From the NCBI GenBank assembly GCA_963921935.1, contig OY998177.1, forward strand, positions 22,529,926 to 22,593,925: a DNA stretch of 64,000 nt. The letters run 5' to 3'. The translations under genes were made by a program, and so were the position numbers. Below, piece by piece: positions 23,369-34,180 of this stretch (position 1 is its first letter; each line of letters starts with the position of its first letter). A model generated the notes under the pieces. The model was given only the letters and a program-made list of their open reading frames with translations, was not told the origin of the DNA and did no database searches. Source of the stretch: Galeruca laticollis (Eukaryota > Arthropoda > Insecta > Coleoptera > Chrysomelidae).

Positions 23369-23712
23369 TGTAGGAATCAGAGTGGTGACCACTTATCTTT
23401 CCGTCTCGTTACGTAAAAATAAGTAGGATTACCCGAGAACAGGTAAGACCTACTCCTTGGGTCTCTACTAGTATATAACCCACGCCTGAGTAGCTCTTCG
23501 ACGAAGTGGCTGTTGCATTCTTTCCTACAAGCGGACTGTTCAAACTTTGCCGAACAACTGAAAAAATGACACAGTTCCTCCAAATCCCATTGTTGGTTTT
23601 GATTATTCAACACTGACATAACTCCTCCCTCGACGCAAACTACGCTAATTACTTTTGCGATACTTTTCCCTATAAAATTGATCAAATTTCCGTTTTTATT
23701 GTGACATAATCA
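23369..23712 (+). repeat. Possible solo LTR (weak)
   Basis: The block starts TGTAGGAATCAGAGTGGTGA, has a TATATAA box near 23475 and a GC content above its surroundings, and ends in an ATAATCA. This is LTR-like in composition only; no second copy or target duplication is seen in the window. The 102-codon minus-strand frame across it has no recognised domain. Confidence 0.3.
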
Positions 23713-24589
23713 AACAATCGCACTTTTTTAAGATGTGCCGGTTCTCATCCCAAGTGACGATATGTTATATTTGTGATTAGTGTATCTACAAATATGTAAC
23801 CAATGTTGATCGAAAATTATTGGAGTCTCCTCTTCAGAAGATAGTTTATGATTCTATCTACAGTTCGGCATATTTCCAATAAATCGCCCAATAAATTAAT
23901 ATGTTCCTTTGAACAAAGAATGATAGAAAATATAGCTTGTTGCTGCTCTATTTATTGGGAAAAAATAGTGTCATTTGATAATGATTATAAAATAAACCAT
24001 ATTTCTATCAATTAATACCTCAAACTGAGGGTTGAACGAATACCTAGAATAAATAACGTTTTCCTTTGTTTTACGAGTCCAATATCGTTGTCATAGTTTG
24101 TATTGATCTATGAAACTGCCCGAAAACATGAACAACGTCCATCGACCAACCACTCCTTTCCTCAAAATACCTACGTCTTATATTTGGAAATTAAATTTGT
24201 TCCGAATATAATAGAAGTCCTTTGTTTGACCAATCGGCAAAAGGTAGTGCAATTGCGAATTATTATATAGAGATTCACGGATAGTCTAGGACGTTTACCC
24301 CATATCAATCTTTATCGATCTAAGACAACGACGATATATCTAATAAAACTTCAAAATCAGCTCAAGTGGAAAAGGGTGTGAGTGGTTATTAAACTTTTAT
24401 GAATAAATATACTCACGGAGGAACTACACTAGAATATGAAAAGATTTATTTCTCGTATAATCGGAAATGCTTTTTAATAATAGTTCCGTGTTTTCTAAAG
24501 CCATATTATACGTGAACAAAGAAAAATAATGTGAGTTTACTTACTTCTTTCTGTGTATATTTCAGCATTTAGATGGGTTTATGAAACAG
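23713..24589. other. Spacer, nothing recognised
   Basis: No long open frame and no recognised repeat on either strand up to the hAT element 2 target duplication. Confidence 0.5.
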
Positions 24590-24612
24590 TTTGATTACAA
24601 GGGCGTAGCCAG
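24590..24612 (+). repeat. Left TSD and TIR of hAT element 2
   Basis: TTTGATTA followed by CAAGGGCGTAGCCAG. It pairs with the inverted CTGGCTACGCCCATG and TTTCATTA at 30777-30799. Confidence 0.88.
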
Positions 24613-24779
24613 GATTTATAACAGGGGGAGGGGAACAAACCATGGTCCATGGTCGTACAAAATGTAAGATTTTAGGATAAAAAGAAAAGGCAAATGAAAA
24701 CAAAACTTTGAGATTTTAATTATACTTAAATTAAACTAATAACATTTTTCTTGGGTTTAAACTAAATTTATCCAAAACT

Positions 24780-26520
24780 TTCTTCAATATGCAGTCCTGA
24801 TTTTCCTTCAAAGATTTTCAATGTACACTCGTCAAACCCAACCCAGTGAGTCTGCCATCACCCATTGTACTTCTTAGCCAGGTTTTCACCCTTCGTAGGG
24901 TACTCAACGATCTTTCAACGATAGCAGTACTGGATGGAAAACCACTTGATCTTAGCAGTGCGTGCCTTGTTGCAGGGAAAAAAACATTAGCTTCCTCCAA
25001 AAGTGCCGCAACTTCAATGTCCTTTAATTTGTCTTCTGCTTGATTCTTTTTCTCCCACATATTGTACCACAAATCTAATTATGCAGAGACAACACCCAAC
25101 TTATAAAATTCTATGAAAGATTCTGCATTATGGGATGAAGATAAGTTAAAGCAAAAGCAGATGTATTTTCGTTGGAGAATCTAGCATCCAAAGACGATGT
25201 TAAAGAATCAAGATAGGGGATGATTATTGACCGATTCCAGTATTCAACTGCAGATTCAGATGGTGTGTTACTTCTGTGAACTTGCTTTTGAGTGACTCGT
25301 GGTACTGACAACTCAACCGCTACTTTCTCTGCGATATCAACTGATTTTTTAAATAAATCATAAGAAATATTTTCCACATCCTGTCGAACTTCTTTGATTA
25401 CATCCAGAATATCATCAATATGTTTCTTCACCATAACTTTACAACAGGTTCCAAAATTGCAGAGTATCTTGCAATTATGTTTAAGCCTAAGAGGAATATT
25501 GGTTCAGTAACTGCAGAGTGCAATTGGTAGGCAGATTTTCTTGTTGCATATTTTACTTCTACAGGTAGATGTTCTCGGGCTTTAATAATGTCAGTGAAGC
25601 TTTCTGAAAATTTGTTTACGCTCTTTTTTTCCGACCATATGGTCTCACAGAGCCTTGAAATATTTGGAACCGATTTACCATGGACTGGCAATTCACGAAA
25701 GAAGGTTGTTGCGTCTTTAACCGTTGCAATTGTGTTTCTTATTTCTGATAGCTTGCTAGTATCATTAACCACAAGATTTAGTCTGTGGCTGGAGCAATGG
25801 AAAAATAAAGATTTAGCCTACTTTTTTTAAGATTGGCCTGTACACCCCCTTCTTTGCCGGCCAACGTGGAACACCCGTCAAATCCGAATCCCACACAATT
25901 ATCGGCGGAAAAATGATTATCTTCTAAAAAACTTTGAATTGCGCTAGCGATTGTAGAAGCATCTTTACATTTTAACTCAATGTAGCCTACAAAACTCCCT
26001 CATTTACTTCTTTTCCTCTAAGCAGCAAATCATGAATTCCACAAAATATTGTGCATCTTCAATCGTCTTATGGTGCCTTATTTGCAACTGGACACCAACA
26101 GGAGCATTTTCAAGAAATGTTTTTGCAGCAGCTGTTGAAGATTTGTGGTATTGGCTAAAAACGTGCTTTCCACAATCTTCATGGACATCCTTAAACTTCA
26201 TGTAAGGCCTTACAATAAATGACCCTAAAACTCCTTTAACTGTAGCAATTCTTGGCGGAAATAAAACACAATACAAATAGAGAGCACCTATCAAACGACT
26301 TGAATGCACCAGCCATGGAGTATATTTATCTAACCAGCGAAGGTTAAATTTTTTTTTCAAGTGAATGGCATCAGAAGCAAAAACGTAATTGGATGACGGA
26401 ACCCAAGGGTTTGTCAACAGTTCCTTCTTTTTTTCAGAAGGCAAGTTATTGGCTTACCTAACCTAACCTAACCAATGTCATTTTCATGGTAGCCATCGCG
26501 TTCTTCAGTTTGTTTAGAGG
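24780..26520 (-). pseudogene. hAT transposase of element 2 (ZMYM1-like), broken
   Basis: Read on the minus strand. The N-terminal piece (26444-26004) has KKKFNLRWLDKYTPWLVHSS, typical of the TTF-type finger of ZMYM1/THAP12-like hAT proteins, and GVLGSFIVRPYMKFKDVHED. A middle piece has SADNCVGFGFDGCSTLAGKE, the second catalytic Asp region, and HCSSHRLNLVVNDTSKL, the CxxH signature. Pieces at 25772-25428 and 25434-25111 form the helical insertion. The last piece (25072-24818) is the C-terminal dimerisation domain: FPSSTAIVERSLSTLRRVKT followed by WLRSTMGDGRLTGL. Frames change near 26000, 25830, 25430 and 25100 and a few stops occur. The protein would excise and integrate the hAT element. The start codon was not settled. 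Confidence 0.85.
26457..26473 (-). repeat. Short interstitial telomere-type repeat (TTAGG)n
   Basis: Plus strand has CCTAA three times in a row followed by CC; the minus strand is the insect telomere unit TTAGG. It lies in the hAT transposase 5' region. Confidence 0.7.
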
Positions 26521-27216
26521 TCTCAGTACCAGAGATAGCGCTAATGAAGTGCTATTTGATCTTTAATATGTGAAAATTTGATGTTTTTATATTTAGTCCC
26601 ATTTGAGAAATCCGCTGTCCAAATCGGTGCATCATTGTAATTTTTCTTATAATAACATCAGAAAGCAAAAAAGCCGGCATCATAATAATGAAAAATATAT
26701 AAAATTAAAATAATAATGTACAAAATCTTATGCCAAAGCTAATAAAAATTGTTACACAAATATACAAGCAAAGAGTACAGAGCTGCATAAAGGGCTGCAT
26801 TGAATTCTTTTCCAAACGTTGCGATACAAACGGCCGACAATTAAAAAAAAATGTTTTTGAACAAATATAATATCGGATATAACATATCTACATTATAAGT
26901 TAACATTAAATGGTAGCTTTGTTTTATTTAGTGCTGGTCGAGCATCCAATTTTCAAATTTTTGGACCATTTCTAATGGCATGACTCTAAAGTTCTAATCA
27001 AAAATTTGATTTTCTACTAAAATTATTTAACTTACCTTTTTGTAACCTATTTCTTATATCCATATTGTCTTTTCTCTCTCTTTATTCTGAGGTAAAACTA
27101 TTGTTACGAATTTTTTCTCTTGTTTCTCGTGCCTCGCTTTCTACTCGTCGTATGCAACTTCGTATCCTGCACTACGTACTATACTGAACTGTCTGTCTTT
27201 GCGCCGGATAATCAAC

Positions 27217-27228
27217 TAATTTTAAATA
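27217..27228 (+). repeat. Target-site duplication of PLE2, left
   Basis: TAATTTTAAATA, identical to 30503-30514 at the other end of PLE2. Confidence 0.8.
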
Positions 27229-27270
27229 TTGAATAGATGAGGCTTTTACTTGATGAAGATCCATACTGAA

Positions 27271-28589
27271 CGATGAAATAAAACAATATAGTTTGTTTAA
27301 ATCTTCATATATTTGAACTAATGTTCAATTTAAACTTGTTGACGCGTTTCACTAACACAGTAGCTTTGTCAAAACGAATGAGGGTAAAATATAAAAATGT
27401 CTTAATATATACAATGCTAAATCTATTTACTAAGGTTAACAATGATATTAAAAGATATTACCTGGAAATTCATTCACTACAAACATTCCTAAGCTATCTT
27501 CTAGGTAAAGAGGTTCAATAAAGGAGACTGATTGATATCTATTTGGTCGTTAAGGAGATTACCTGAATATTTATTTTTGTTAATCTCTAGGGCTTCTAAT
27601 AAATTTAAACTAAAGGATTTACCGACTACATGGAGAATTTCAAAATTTGGGTCGAAAATGTGTTGGTTTTCTAATGAATGATTTGAATAGTTAGAATCTA
27701 TTTTTTTTTGTCATAGCTACGTTTGTGTTCCGAAATTCTAGTTTTAAAATTTCTAAAAGTTCTACCGATATAAATTTTATCACAATTGTCATTACCACAT
27801 TTTAATTTTTAAACTCCTGATTTGTTTAATTTTGAAGATTTAGATTTATTATTTTTAATGAATTTGGATAAATTGTGATCAGTTTTAAAGGAAATATTCA
27901 TGTTTAAAGTTTCTAAAAATGATTTAATTTTTAAGGATGGTGTTCCAAAGTATGTTAAGCTTTTAAATTGTCTATTATTTTCATCTGAAGGGAATACTTG
28001 TTCTAAAGTCTGTTTTTTTTATCTTTTTATTTATGATATTGTCAATTAAATTTGGATCGTAATTATTATTAACTGCTATTTCTTTTATGATATTTAATTC
28101 TTTGGTATAATTATTAATATTTAATGGGACTGTTAAGAGTCTGTGCATCATACTATTGAAAGCTTCTAGTTTATGACTGAATGGGTGGACCGAACTATTA
28201 TGAATTGTAATATCTGTATGTGATGGTTTATGAAATATAGAAAAATCATGTTTATTATTTATATTTGAAATTGTAAGGTCTAGAAAGTTTATAGACTTAT
28301 TTTGTTCAAGATCTACGGTAAATTTGATATTATTGTGAATCGAGTTTATGTTAGTAATGAAGTTCTCGAACTGTCTATTTGTACCGATGAAGCTAGCTAA
28401 AATGTCGTCCACATATCGGTGCCAGTACATAAATTTTTTACTAAGGGGGTGTTCATGAATTATTTTTTCTATATTATCCATGAATATTTCTGCTAGTAGG
28501 GGGCTGAGAGGGTTGCCCATAATCAAACCATCTTTACTGCTATAAACCTCTCCATTGAAATGAAAATAATTTTGATTCAAACACACTTT
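27271..28589 (-). pseudogene. PLE2 inverted partial copy: RT end and GIY-YIG
   Basis: The minus strand encodes CLNQNYFHFNGEVYSSKDGL, GNPLSPLLAEIFMDNIEK and the catalytic MYWHRYVDDILASFIG. A frameshift at a T-run near 28010-28020 ends the first open stretch (28586-27981). The linker and GIY-YIG region follow with errors (for example near 27700). In this copy the segment DPNFEILHVVGKSFSLNLLE keeps a glutamate where the plus-strand copy has a stop. The copy starts abruptly inside the RT at its junction with the plus-strand copy, so it never was a full element at this site. Confidence 0.88.
27341..27372 (-). ncRNA. Degenerate hammerhead-like motif, PLE2 left arm
   Basis: Minus strand: TTGACAA, a hairpin GCTA-ctgtgt-TAGT, then GAAAC and GCGTC. 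The GAAAC...GUC half is standard, but the CUGANGA half is changed to UUGACAA. Confidence 0.35.
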
Positions 28590-28599
28590 TAATAAAGTA

Positions 28600-30132
28600 A
28601 TGATATCAAAGTCAAATAGTCTTATTTTTACAAAAGCAGATAAAGGAAATACGGTAATAGCATTACCTAAAGAAGATTATTTATTAAAAACCAACAATTT
28701 TATTCAGGCAAGCAATTTTGAGACCCTTGAAAAAGACCCAACTAATAAATTTCAGAGAGAAATAAAATTAGCAGTACATAACGTTAAATCAATAATTAAC
28801 GATAAAGAAAAATATAAATTATTTTTACCCAATTCGCAACACCCTGAACTTTATTCATTAATCAAACTCCATAAAGAGGGGTGCCCTATCAGGCCAGTTG
28901 TTTCTTATTTCACAGCACCTCCATTCAAAATTTCAAAGATTCTCATAGAGGTCATTTCTAAATATTGTTCATTCATACCTCGATTTTCAGTTAAAAACTC
29001 AACGGAATTAATTAATAATATTCAAGATATAATACTACCCCATAATTCTAAATTCATATCGTTCGATGTAACAAATCTATTCCCTAGTATACCTCCTAAA
29101 GAAACTATAACTCTTGTTGATAACTTGCTCACATACAATAAGGTTAATCCTATAATTCACTCTGATATCATTACTTTATTAAAAGTGTGTTTGAATCAAA
29201 ATTATTTTCACTTCAATGGAGAGGTTTATAGCAGTAAAGATGGTTTGATTATGGGCAACCCTCTCAGCCACCTACTAGCAGAAATATTCATGGATAATAT
29301 AGAAAAAATAATTCATGAACACCCCCTTAGTAAAAAATTTATGTACTGGCACCGATATGTGGACGACATTTTAGCTAGCTTCATCGGTTCAAATAGACAA
29401 TTAGAGAACTTCATTACTTACATAAACTCGATTCACAATAATATCAAATTTACCGTAGAACTTGAACAAAATAAGTCTATAAACTTTCTAGACCTTACAA
29501 TTTCAAATATAAATAATAAACATGATTTTTCTATATTTCATAAACCATCACATACAGATATTACAATTCATAATAGTTCGGTCCACCCATTCAGTCATAA
29601 ACTAGCAGCTTTCAATAGTATGATACACAGACTCTTAACAGTCCCATTAAATATTAATAATTATACCAAAGAATTAAATATCATAAAACAAATAGCAGTT
29701 AATAATAATTACGATCCAAATTTAATTGACAATATCATAAATAAAAAGATAAAAAAACAGACTTTAGAACAAGTATTCCCTTCAGATAAAAATAATAGAC
29801 AATTTAAAAGCTTAACATACTTTGGAACACCATCCTTAAAAATTAAATCATTTTTAGAAACTTTAGACATGATTATTTCCTTTAAAACTGATCTCAATTT
29901 ATCCAAATTCATTAAAAATAATAAATCTAAATCTTCAAAATTAAACAAATCAGGAGTTTATAAATTAAAATGTGGTAATGACAATTGTGATAAAATTTAT
30001 ATCGGTAGAACTTTTAGAAATTTTAAAACTAGAATTTCGGAACACAAACGTAGCTATGACAACAAAAAATTAGATTCTAACTATTCAAATCATTTATTAG
30101 AAAACCAACACATTTTCGACCCAAATTTTTAA
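28600..30132 (+). CDS. PLE2 reverse transcriptase with GIY-YIG nuclease (510 aa, truncated)
   Basis: The longest open frame of the window. It begins inside the RT (LIFTKADKGNTVIALPKEDY), lacking the usual N-terminal ~200 residues. Motifs in order: HPELYSLIKLHKEGCPIRPV (about residue 86), KFISFDVTNLFPSIPPKET (motif A, about 150), LIMGNPLSHLLAEIFMD (about 215), YWHRYVDDILASFIGS (catalytic YVDD, about 248), then a linker. The GIY-YIG domain follows near residue 455: SGVYKLKCGNDNCDKIYIGR and FRNFKTRISEHKRSYD. The frame ends at DPNF* because a GAA codon became TAA; the remaining 45 or so codons (ILYVVGKSFSLNLLEALEIN...) are still open beyond it. The RT primes on nicked DNA and the nuclease makes the nick. 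Too truncated to be autonomous, though both catalytic cores look intact. Confidence 0.88.
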   Translation: MISKSNSLIFTKADKGNTVIALPKEDYLLKTNNFIQASNFETLEKDPTNKFQREIKLAVHNVKSIINDKEKYKLFLPNSQHPELYSLIKLHKEGCPIRPVVSYFTAPPFKISKILIEVISKYCSFIPRFSVKNSTELINNIQDIILPHNSKFISFDVTNLFPSIPPKETITLVDNLLTYNKVNPIIHSDIITLLKVCLNQNYFHFNGEVYSSKDGLIMGNPLSHLLAEIFMDNIEKIIHEHPLSKKFMYWHRYVDDILASFIGSNRQLENFITYINSIHNNIKFTVELEQNKSINFLDLTISNINNKHDFSIFHKPSHTDITIHNSSVHPFSHKLAAFNSMIHRLLTVPLNINNYTKELNIIKQIAVNNNYDPNLIDNIINKKIKKQTLEQVFPSDKNNRQFKSLTYFGTPSLKIKSFLETLDMIISFKTDLNLSKFIKNNKSKSSKLNKSGVYKLKCGNDNCDKIYIGRTFRNFKTRISEHKRSYDNKKLDSNYSNHLLENQHIFDPNF

Positions 30133-30398
30133 ATTCTCTATGTAGTCGGTAAATCCTTTAGTTTAAATTTATTAGAAGCCCTAGAGATTAACAAAAATAA
30201 ATATTCAGGTAATCTCCTTAACGACCAAATAGATATCAATCAGTCTCCTCTATTGAACCTCTTTACCTAGAAGATAGCTTAGGAATGTTTGTAGTGAATG
30301 AATTTCCAGGTAATATCTTTTAATACCATTGTTAACCTTAGTAAATAGATTTAGAACTGTATATATTAAGACATTTTTATATTTTACCCTCATTCGTT

Positions 30399-30430
30399 TT
30401 GACAAAGCTACTGTGTTAGTGAAACGCGTC
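30399..30430 (+). ncRNA. Degenerate hammerhead-like motif, PLE2 right arm
   Basis: TTGACAA, hairpin GCTA-ctgtgt-TAGT, GAAAC, GCGTC. Mirror of the motif at 27341-27372. Confidence 0.35.
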
Positions 30431-30502
30431 AACAAGTTTAAATTGAACATTAGTTCAAATATATGAAGATTTAAACAAACTATATTGTTTTATTTCATCG
30501 TT

Positions 30503-30514
30503 TAATTTTAAATA
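30503..30514 (+). repeat. Target-site duplication of PLE2, right
   Basis: TAATTTTAAATA, identical to 27217-27228. Confidence 0.8.
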
Positions 30515-30776
30515 CCCTTTTGAGCCTAGAAATTGCCAGTACAATCACATCGCTGGTTTCCGTATATTCCTCACTTGTATCTCCATTTTCTCGAACTCGG
30601 AGAAAACCAGTGGCGTTTCGTTACACTATTAAATAGGACACTGTCGCTATAGAGCACTTGCACACCAACTCAAAAGTTGTATATATTAGATTTAATTTTT
30701 TGTTTATTCAAACTTAAAAATAATTTTATTTATTTTTGCCAGGGGGGGGGGGGCAGTTGCCCCTCCCTACCCGTCG

Positions 30777-30799
30777 CTGGCTACGCCCATGTTTCATTA
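30777..30799 (+). repeat. Right TIR and TSD of hAT element 2
   Basis: CTGGCTACGCCCATG followed by TTTCATTA, matching the left end in inverted and direct sense respectively. A G-run of 12 bases lies just inside (near 30741). Confidence 0.88.
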
Positions 30800-31385
30800 G
30801 TCAATGACTTTTTTTATAAAAGCTACTTCTTCCAAAAAATAAGATTTCTTTCTTCCTTCTTTAGTCTAGGCAGAATGCCTATTTCTTTCAGTCGTTTCTC
30901 TGCCTATACTATTAAGTTGTCGCTCCATCGTTTTCGAGAAAGTCTTAAACTCCTGCGACCTAATGAACATTGTCTTACTATTCTTTTGTCCTCCATTCTA
31001 CTGATGCGTTCATTACATTCCCTTTTCCTACTTAGTACCTATTCATTGATGTTTTTGTATCCTGTATGTTCTTTTGTTTTCGCTGCGTCGAGTTTCAGCA
31101 TTGTATATCAAGGTTGGCCTACTATTGCCTTGTCAATTATTGATTTAGATTTTATTTCGCCATACTGCGTTATTCAAACTTCTCGCTATTCTTGTGCGTG
31201 TTGCCACTTTAGTGGTCTGTTCTCCCTCTCAACATCACCACATCCTGAGATATCTATGAATTAATTCCATTACCTGCTGAATAACTTTGCCTTCAACTTC
31301 CAGTTTGCACGTTATTGGCATTTTTGATGTCTAGCGTTCAGTTTTATGGGCAATATTATATTGAGTGATTTAGCAATGCAGCTGA
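30800..31385. other. Spacer, no gene recognised
   Basis: A 195-codon frame (30677-31264) crosses the hAT right end and is rich in Leu, Ser and Phe. It has no domain and is probably chance in pyrimidine-rich sequence. The minus strand of 30830-31260 may be an old LINE piece, but I could not confirm it. Confidence 0.35.
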
Positions 31386-31436
31386 ATCGATATAAGGGTG
31401 ATCTCAGAAGTACCAGACCGAACAAAAAAAATATAT

Positions 31437-31590
31437 TTATTTCTCAACATAATCTCCTTCCTGCTCAATTAATTTTATCCAGCGATGTTCAATTATTTCG
31501 ATACCCTTCTTATAATAAGCCATTAACTGCCAACATCACTTCTTCATCGCGGAAAATGTTTGACCACTGAACCATTTTTTCGAAATACGA
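31437..31590 (-). pseudogene. Mariner transposase C-terminal scrap
   Basis: Minus strand encodes KHFPRDEEVMLAVNGLL, a stop, EGYRNN-type residues in shifted frame, HRWIKLIEQEGDYVEK and a stop. The ending GDYVEK* is the usual last residues of mariner transposases. The catalytic domain is absent. Confidence 0.7.
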
Positions 31591-32194
31591 AATTTTTTGG
31601 TAAGATGATCAAGAAAGAAAAGATTTGTATGTAATGTGAAAAGTTTGATAATTTTTTGCAGAGGCTTTAGACTATAATTCACCATCGGTGTAGTATATTT
31701 TTATGTATGTGACCTGGCAACACGGCCTGAACTGACAGTGACGTCAGACTGAGTAAAAAAGGGTGTCATACGTGCTGTCAGTAGATATCCTATTTCTGTT
31801 TAATTAATCTATATATTCCGTAGAGTAAATTATCAAATACCTGTAGTATTTAACACGTCAAGCGCCCCCATATGATCCAAAAAAAGGGTTCACTGGGCCA
31901 ACATTTTTTTAGCCATTTTCGCTCTATTTTGTTGTAAAGTTAATATGAGTGCAACTTATTTACGAAAATCGTTTTTTTGTTCTTGAAGTAGTGCCTTGTT
32001 TGTGTGGTGTACATTTCTTGTCGCGTGGCCTGACAGACAATATCTATATTCTAGGGCCGTTAGGCATATAAGCTGTATCGCACTTTAACTTGTCCAAACG
32101 TGCGTTTGCTGGCCAACCGTCTCAAACATTTACCGCGTAAATGATCAGTTTACATATTTTTTTCGTACAGTAAACTTATTATTTGATTTTCGGG

Positions 32195-34180
32195 ATGTCT
32201 GACACCTAGAGTAAAGAATAAAAACGACTAGATTGGAATATTATCCGACGATGAAAGTGACCATAGTGAACTTGGAGATGTTTATTATTCGCCATGCAGT
32301 GATTCTGAATCCGATGGCACTAGTAGATCTGAAGATTTTCTTCGATAAAAAAGAGTGACACTTCGCAAGTTCGAGCAAATTGTGCTCAATCAATATGGTG
32401 TACCCTCAACTAGCAGGCAAAGTGTACTTCAAGGCCAAAGCAGTATTAATCAAGTTTTAGGATATGTAATCGCGAATTATGTCATACCAAATGAAGCAGA
32501 ACCGTTAGTGAATACTGATGAAGATGGTACAAAGCCATCACTGACTGACTACTGATGGTCCAATCATGTCGTTGTAAGTAAGTGATACTGATAAATTTCA
32601 CTGAGGTGGCTTATAGCCTATTCCACTGCGACCTTTTCAGATCGATTGTGGTCCACTAAATGTAGATTACATTTTCTAGCCTTATTCTTCTTATGAAGTC
32701 TGTTAGCTTAGATACTGAAATCTATCTAGCTAAGTGATCCTAGGATAAAGGCTCGTTTCTTTAGTCTTTATTTTGGAAAAGATCCCTACGATGTATTCAA
32801 ACTATTTCTTATGGATGTGTTGAAGTATGAAAATATGAAAAATTACTGTTGGACTGTATTTCTTATAGTTGAACAAAATATATCACATCATCAACGCATA
32901 TGAAGAAAACTAATTTATAAGGCTCCAACCTGGTGAAGCTGTCTTGCCGTCCGTATCCAGGCGCCTGGGAAGGTTGAAGATAGGTTTTTTGGTACACTTT
33001 TTTGAACGAATTTCGTCTGAACAATTTTACCGGTTTTTATAGAAAATTAATATTTACCGTGTGAAGGTTTACGAAGTACTACTCTCTGGGCATGTCGACC
33101 TTTTATCAACCATGCGCCAATGATGTATTTAGCGGCAAAATTTAAATACAAGGAATTTCTTAACAGGATGAAATAGCTATTTTTATGGTAATATAAAGAT
33201 ATCGTTACGCCGAACAAAAATTGGCCAAAGAAAATAAGCGTAAATCACGAATAACAAAATGGACCCCTACAAGAAATGAAGAGATGGAAAAACTTCTAGG
33301 TGTGCTTACGTGGATGGGATGATGTGGGATGCTATCTTTGAGGTCATACTGGAAACAGAGCCCGTTATATCTAAATTAGATTTCCAAAATCATTTTTCGA
33401 AATAGATTTGAGTTACTATAAGCAATGTGGCATTTCAGTTATAACCAAGACATGGCGTTGGACGAAAGATATTTTCCCTGATTACAGACATTGTAGCAGA
33501 AGGTTTGCATTGATGAGACTATGGTTCCATTCCGAGGTAGACAATATTAAGACAATCAATAGAAGACATGAATTTTCCATCAAAGTATACAAATTATGCT
33601 GTGAAGCATAAACGTATAATTCTCAAATTCATTGTGGTACTGATAAAGCCCAAGGAGGACAAGCGTCTTCAAATGTAGTGCTTTCTGTCATGAAGAATCT
33701 GCTAGATTTAAGTCGTCGTTAATTCACAATCAATTATTATACTTCTCTTTCCTTAACTTCTGAACTTTTGACTAGAAAAACGCATTTGGTTGAAACTTTA
33801 CGTAGTAACCGAAAATACAATCGAAAGGATGTTGTTGAAAAAAAGCTTGGCCCTAAACAAATATATGCACAGGAATTATGGTTGCTAAATGGCGTGACAA
33901 GAGAGAAGTACTTGAAGATAGTTCAGTAGTGAGGTGGCGAAGTTGAGAAATCTGAAGTAGTTCTGAATAACAATCGGACAAAATCACACATTGATTTGGC
34001 AGATCAAACCAAAGCTTACTGCCACTGTTTACGCCATGGTACTAGCTGATACAGGAGTCTTGTCGTTGAGATATTATTAGGAGTCTTGTCGTTGAGATAT
34101 TATTAGGTTCCGTCATCGTAAATGTCCACTTAGTGCACAAGGAGGTTATACACAAAAAATCTCAATAACCGAGTTTCGAT
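32195..34180 (+). pseudogene. piggyBac transposase relic 2
   Basis: Scattered pieces are readable in order. An acidic start, LSDDESDHSELGDVYYSPCS (near 32240), is typical of PGBD N-termini. Next is QIVLNQYGVPSTSRQSV, and then many stops. Late in the region (33960-34170) come NNNRTKSHIDLADQTKAYCH, CLRHGT, and LVVEILLGSVIVNVHLVHKE. The IDLADQ stretch is the third catalytic aspartate region and the LLLG-S-VNAH-type stretch the helix after it. A 19-bp tandem duplication, GAGTCTTGTCGTTGAGATA, occurs at 34051-34103 inside the gene. The protein is far beyond repair. It belongs to a different piggyBac group from relic 1. Confidence 0.7.

Larger units (their letters stand above)
27229..30502 (+). mobile_element. 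Penelope-like element 2 (PLE2), inverted pair, nested in hAT 2
   Basis: A 12-bp direct repeat, TAATTTTAAATA, flanks the unit (27217-27228 and 30503-30514). The body is two copies of one PLE set head to head. The minus-strand copy (27271-28589) starts in the RT, and the plus-strand copy (about 28596-30502) starts further upstream in the RT. Both end in the same terminal repeat, whose outermost bases are CGATGAAATAAAAC and its complement. An extra 42-bp tail (27229-27270) occurs at the left only. This plan matches PLE1, although the sequences belong to a different family. Confidence 0.92.
24598..30791 (-). mobile_element. hAT DNA transposon (element 2), split by a nested PLE
   Basis: The ends are a matching inverted pair: CAAGGGCGTAGCCAG at 24598-24612 and CTGGCTACGCCCATG at 30777-30791. 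They are flanked by an 8-bp direct repeat with one mismatch, TTTGATTA (24590-24597) and TTTCATTA (30792-30799). An 8-bp duplication is the rule for hAT. The transposase lies on the minus strand at the left. PLE2 (27229-30502) is inserted near the right part, so the hAT came first and the PLE later. Without the PLE the element is about 2.9 kb. Confidence 0.9.

Noticed and set aside
23377..23685. 102-codon minus-strand frame
   Set aside because: No domain, and the region looks like a possible LTR; kept only as a weak repeat.
30677..31264. 195-codon plus-strand frame
   Set aside because: It runs through the hAT right TIR and target duplication and has low-complexity composition; not a gene.
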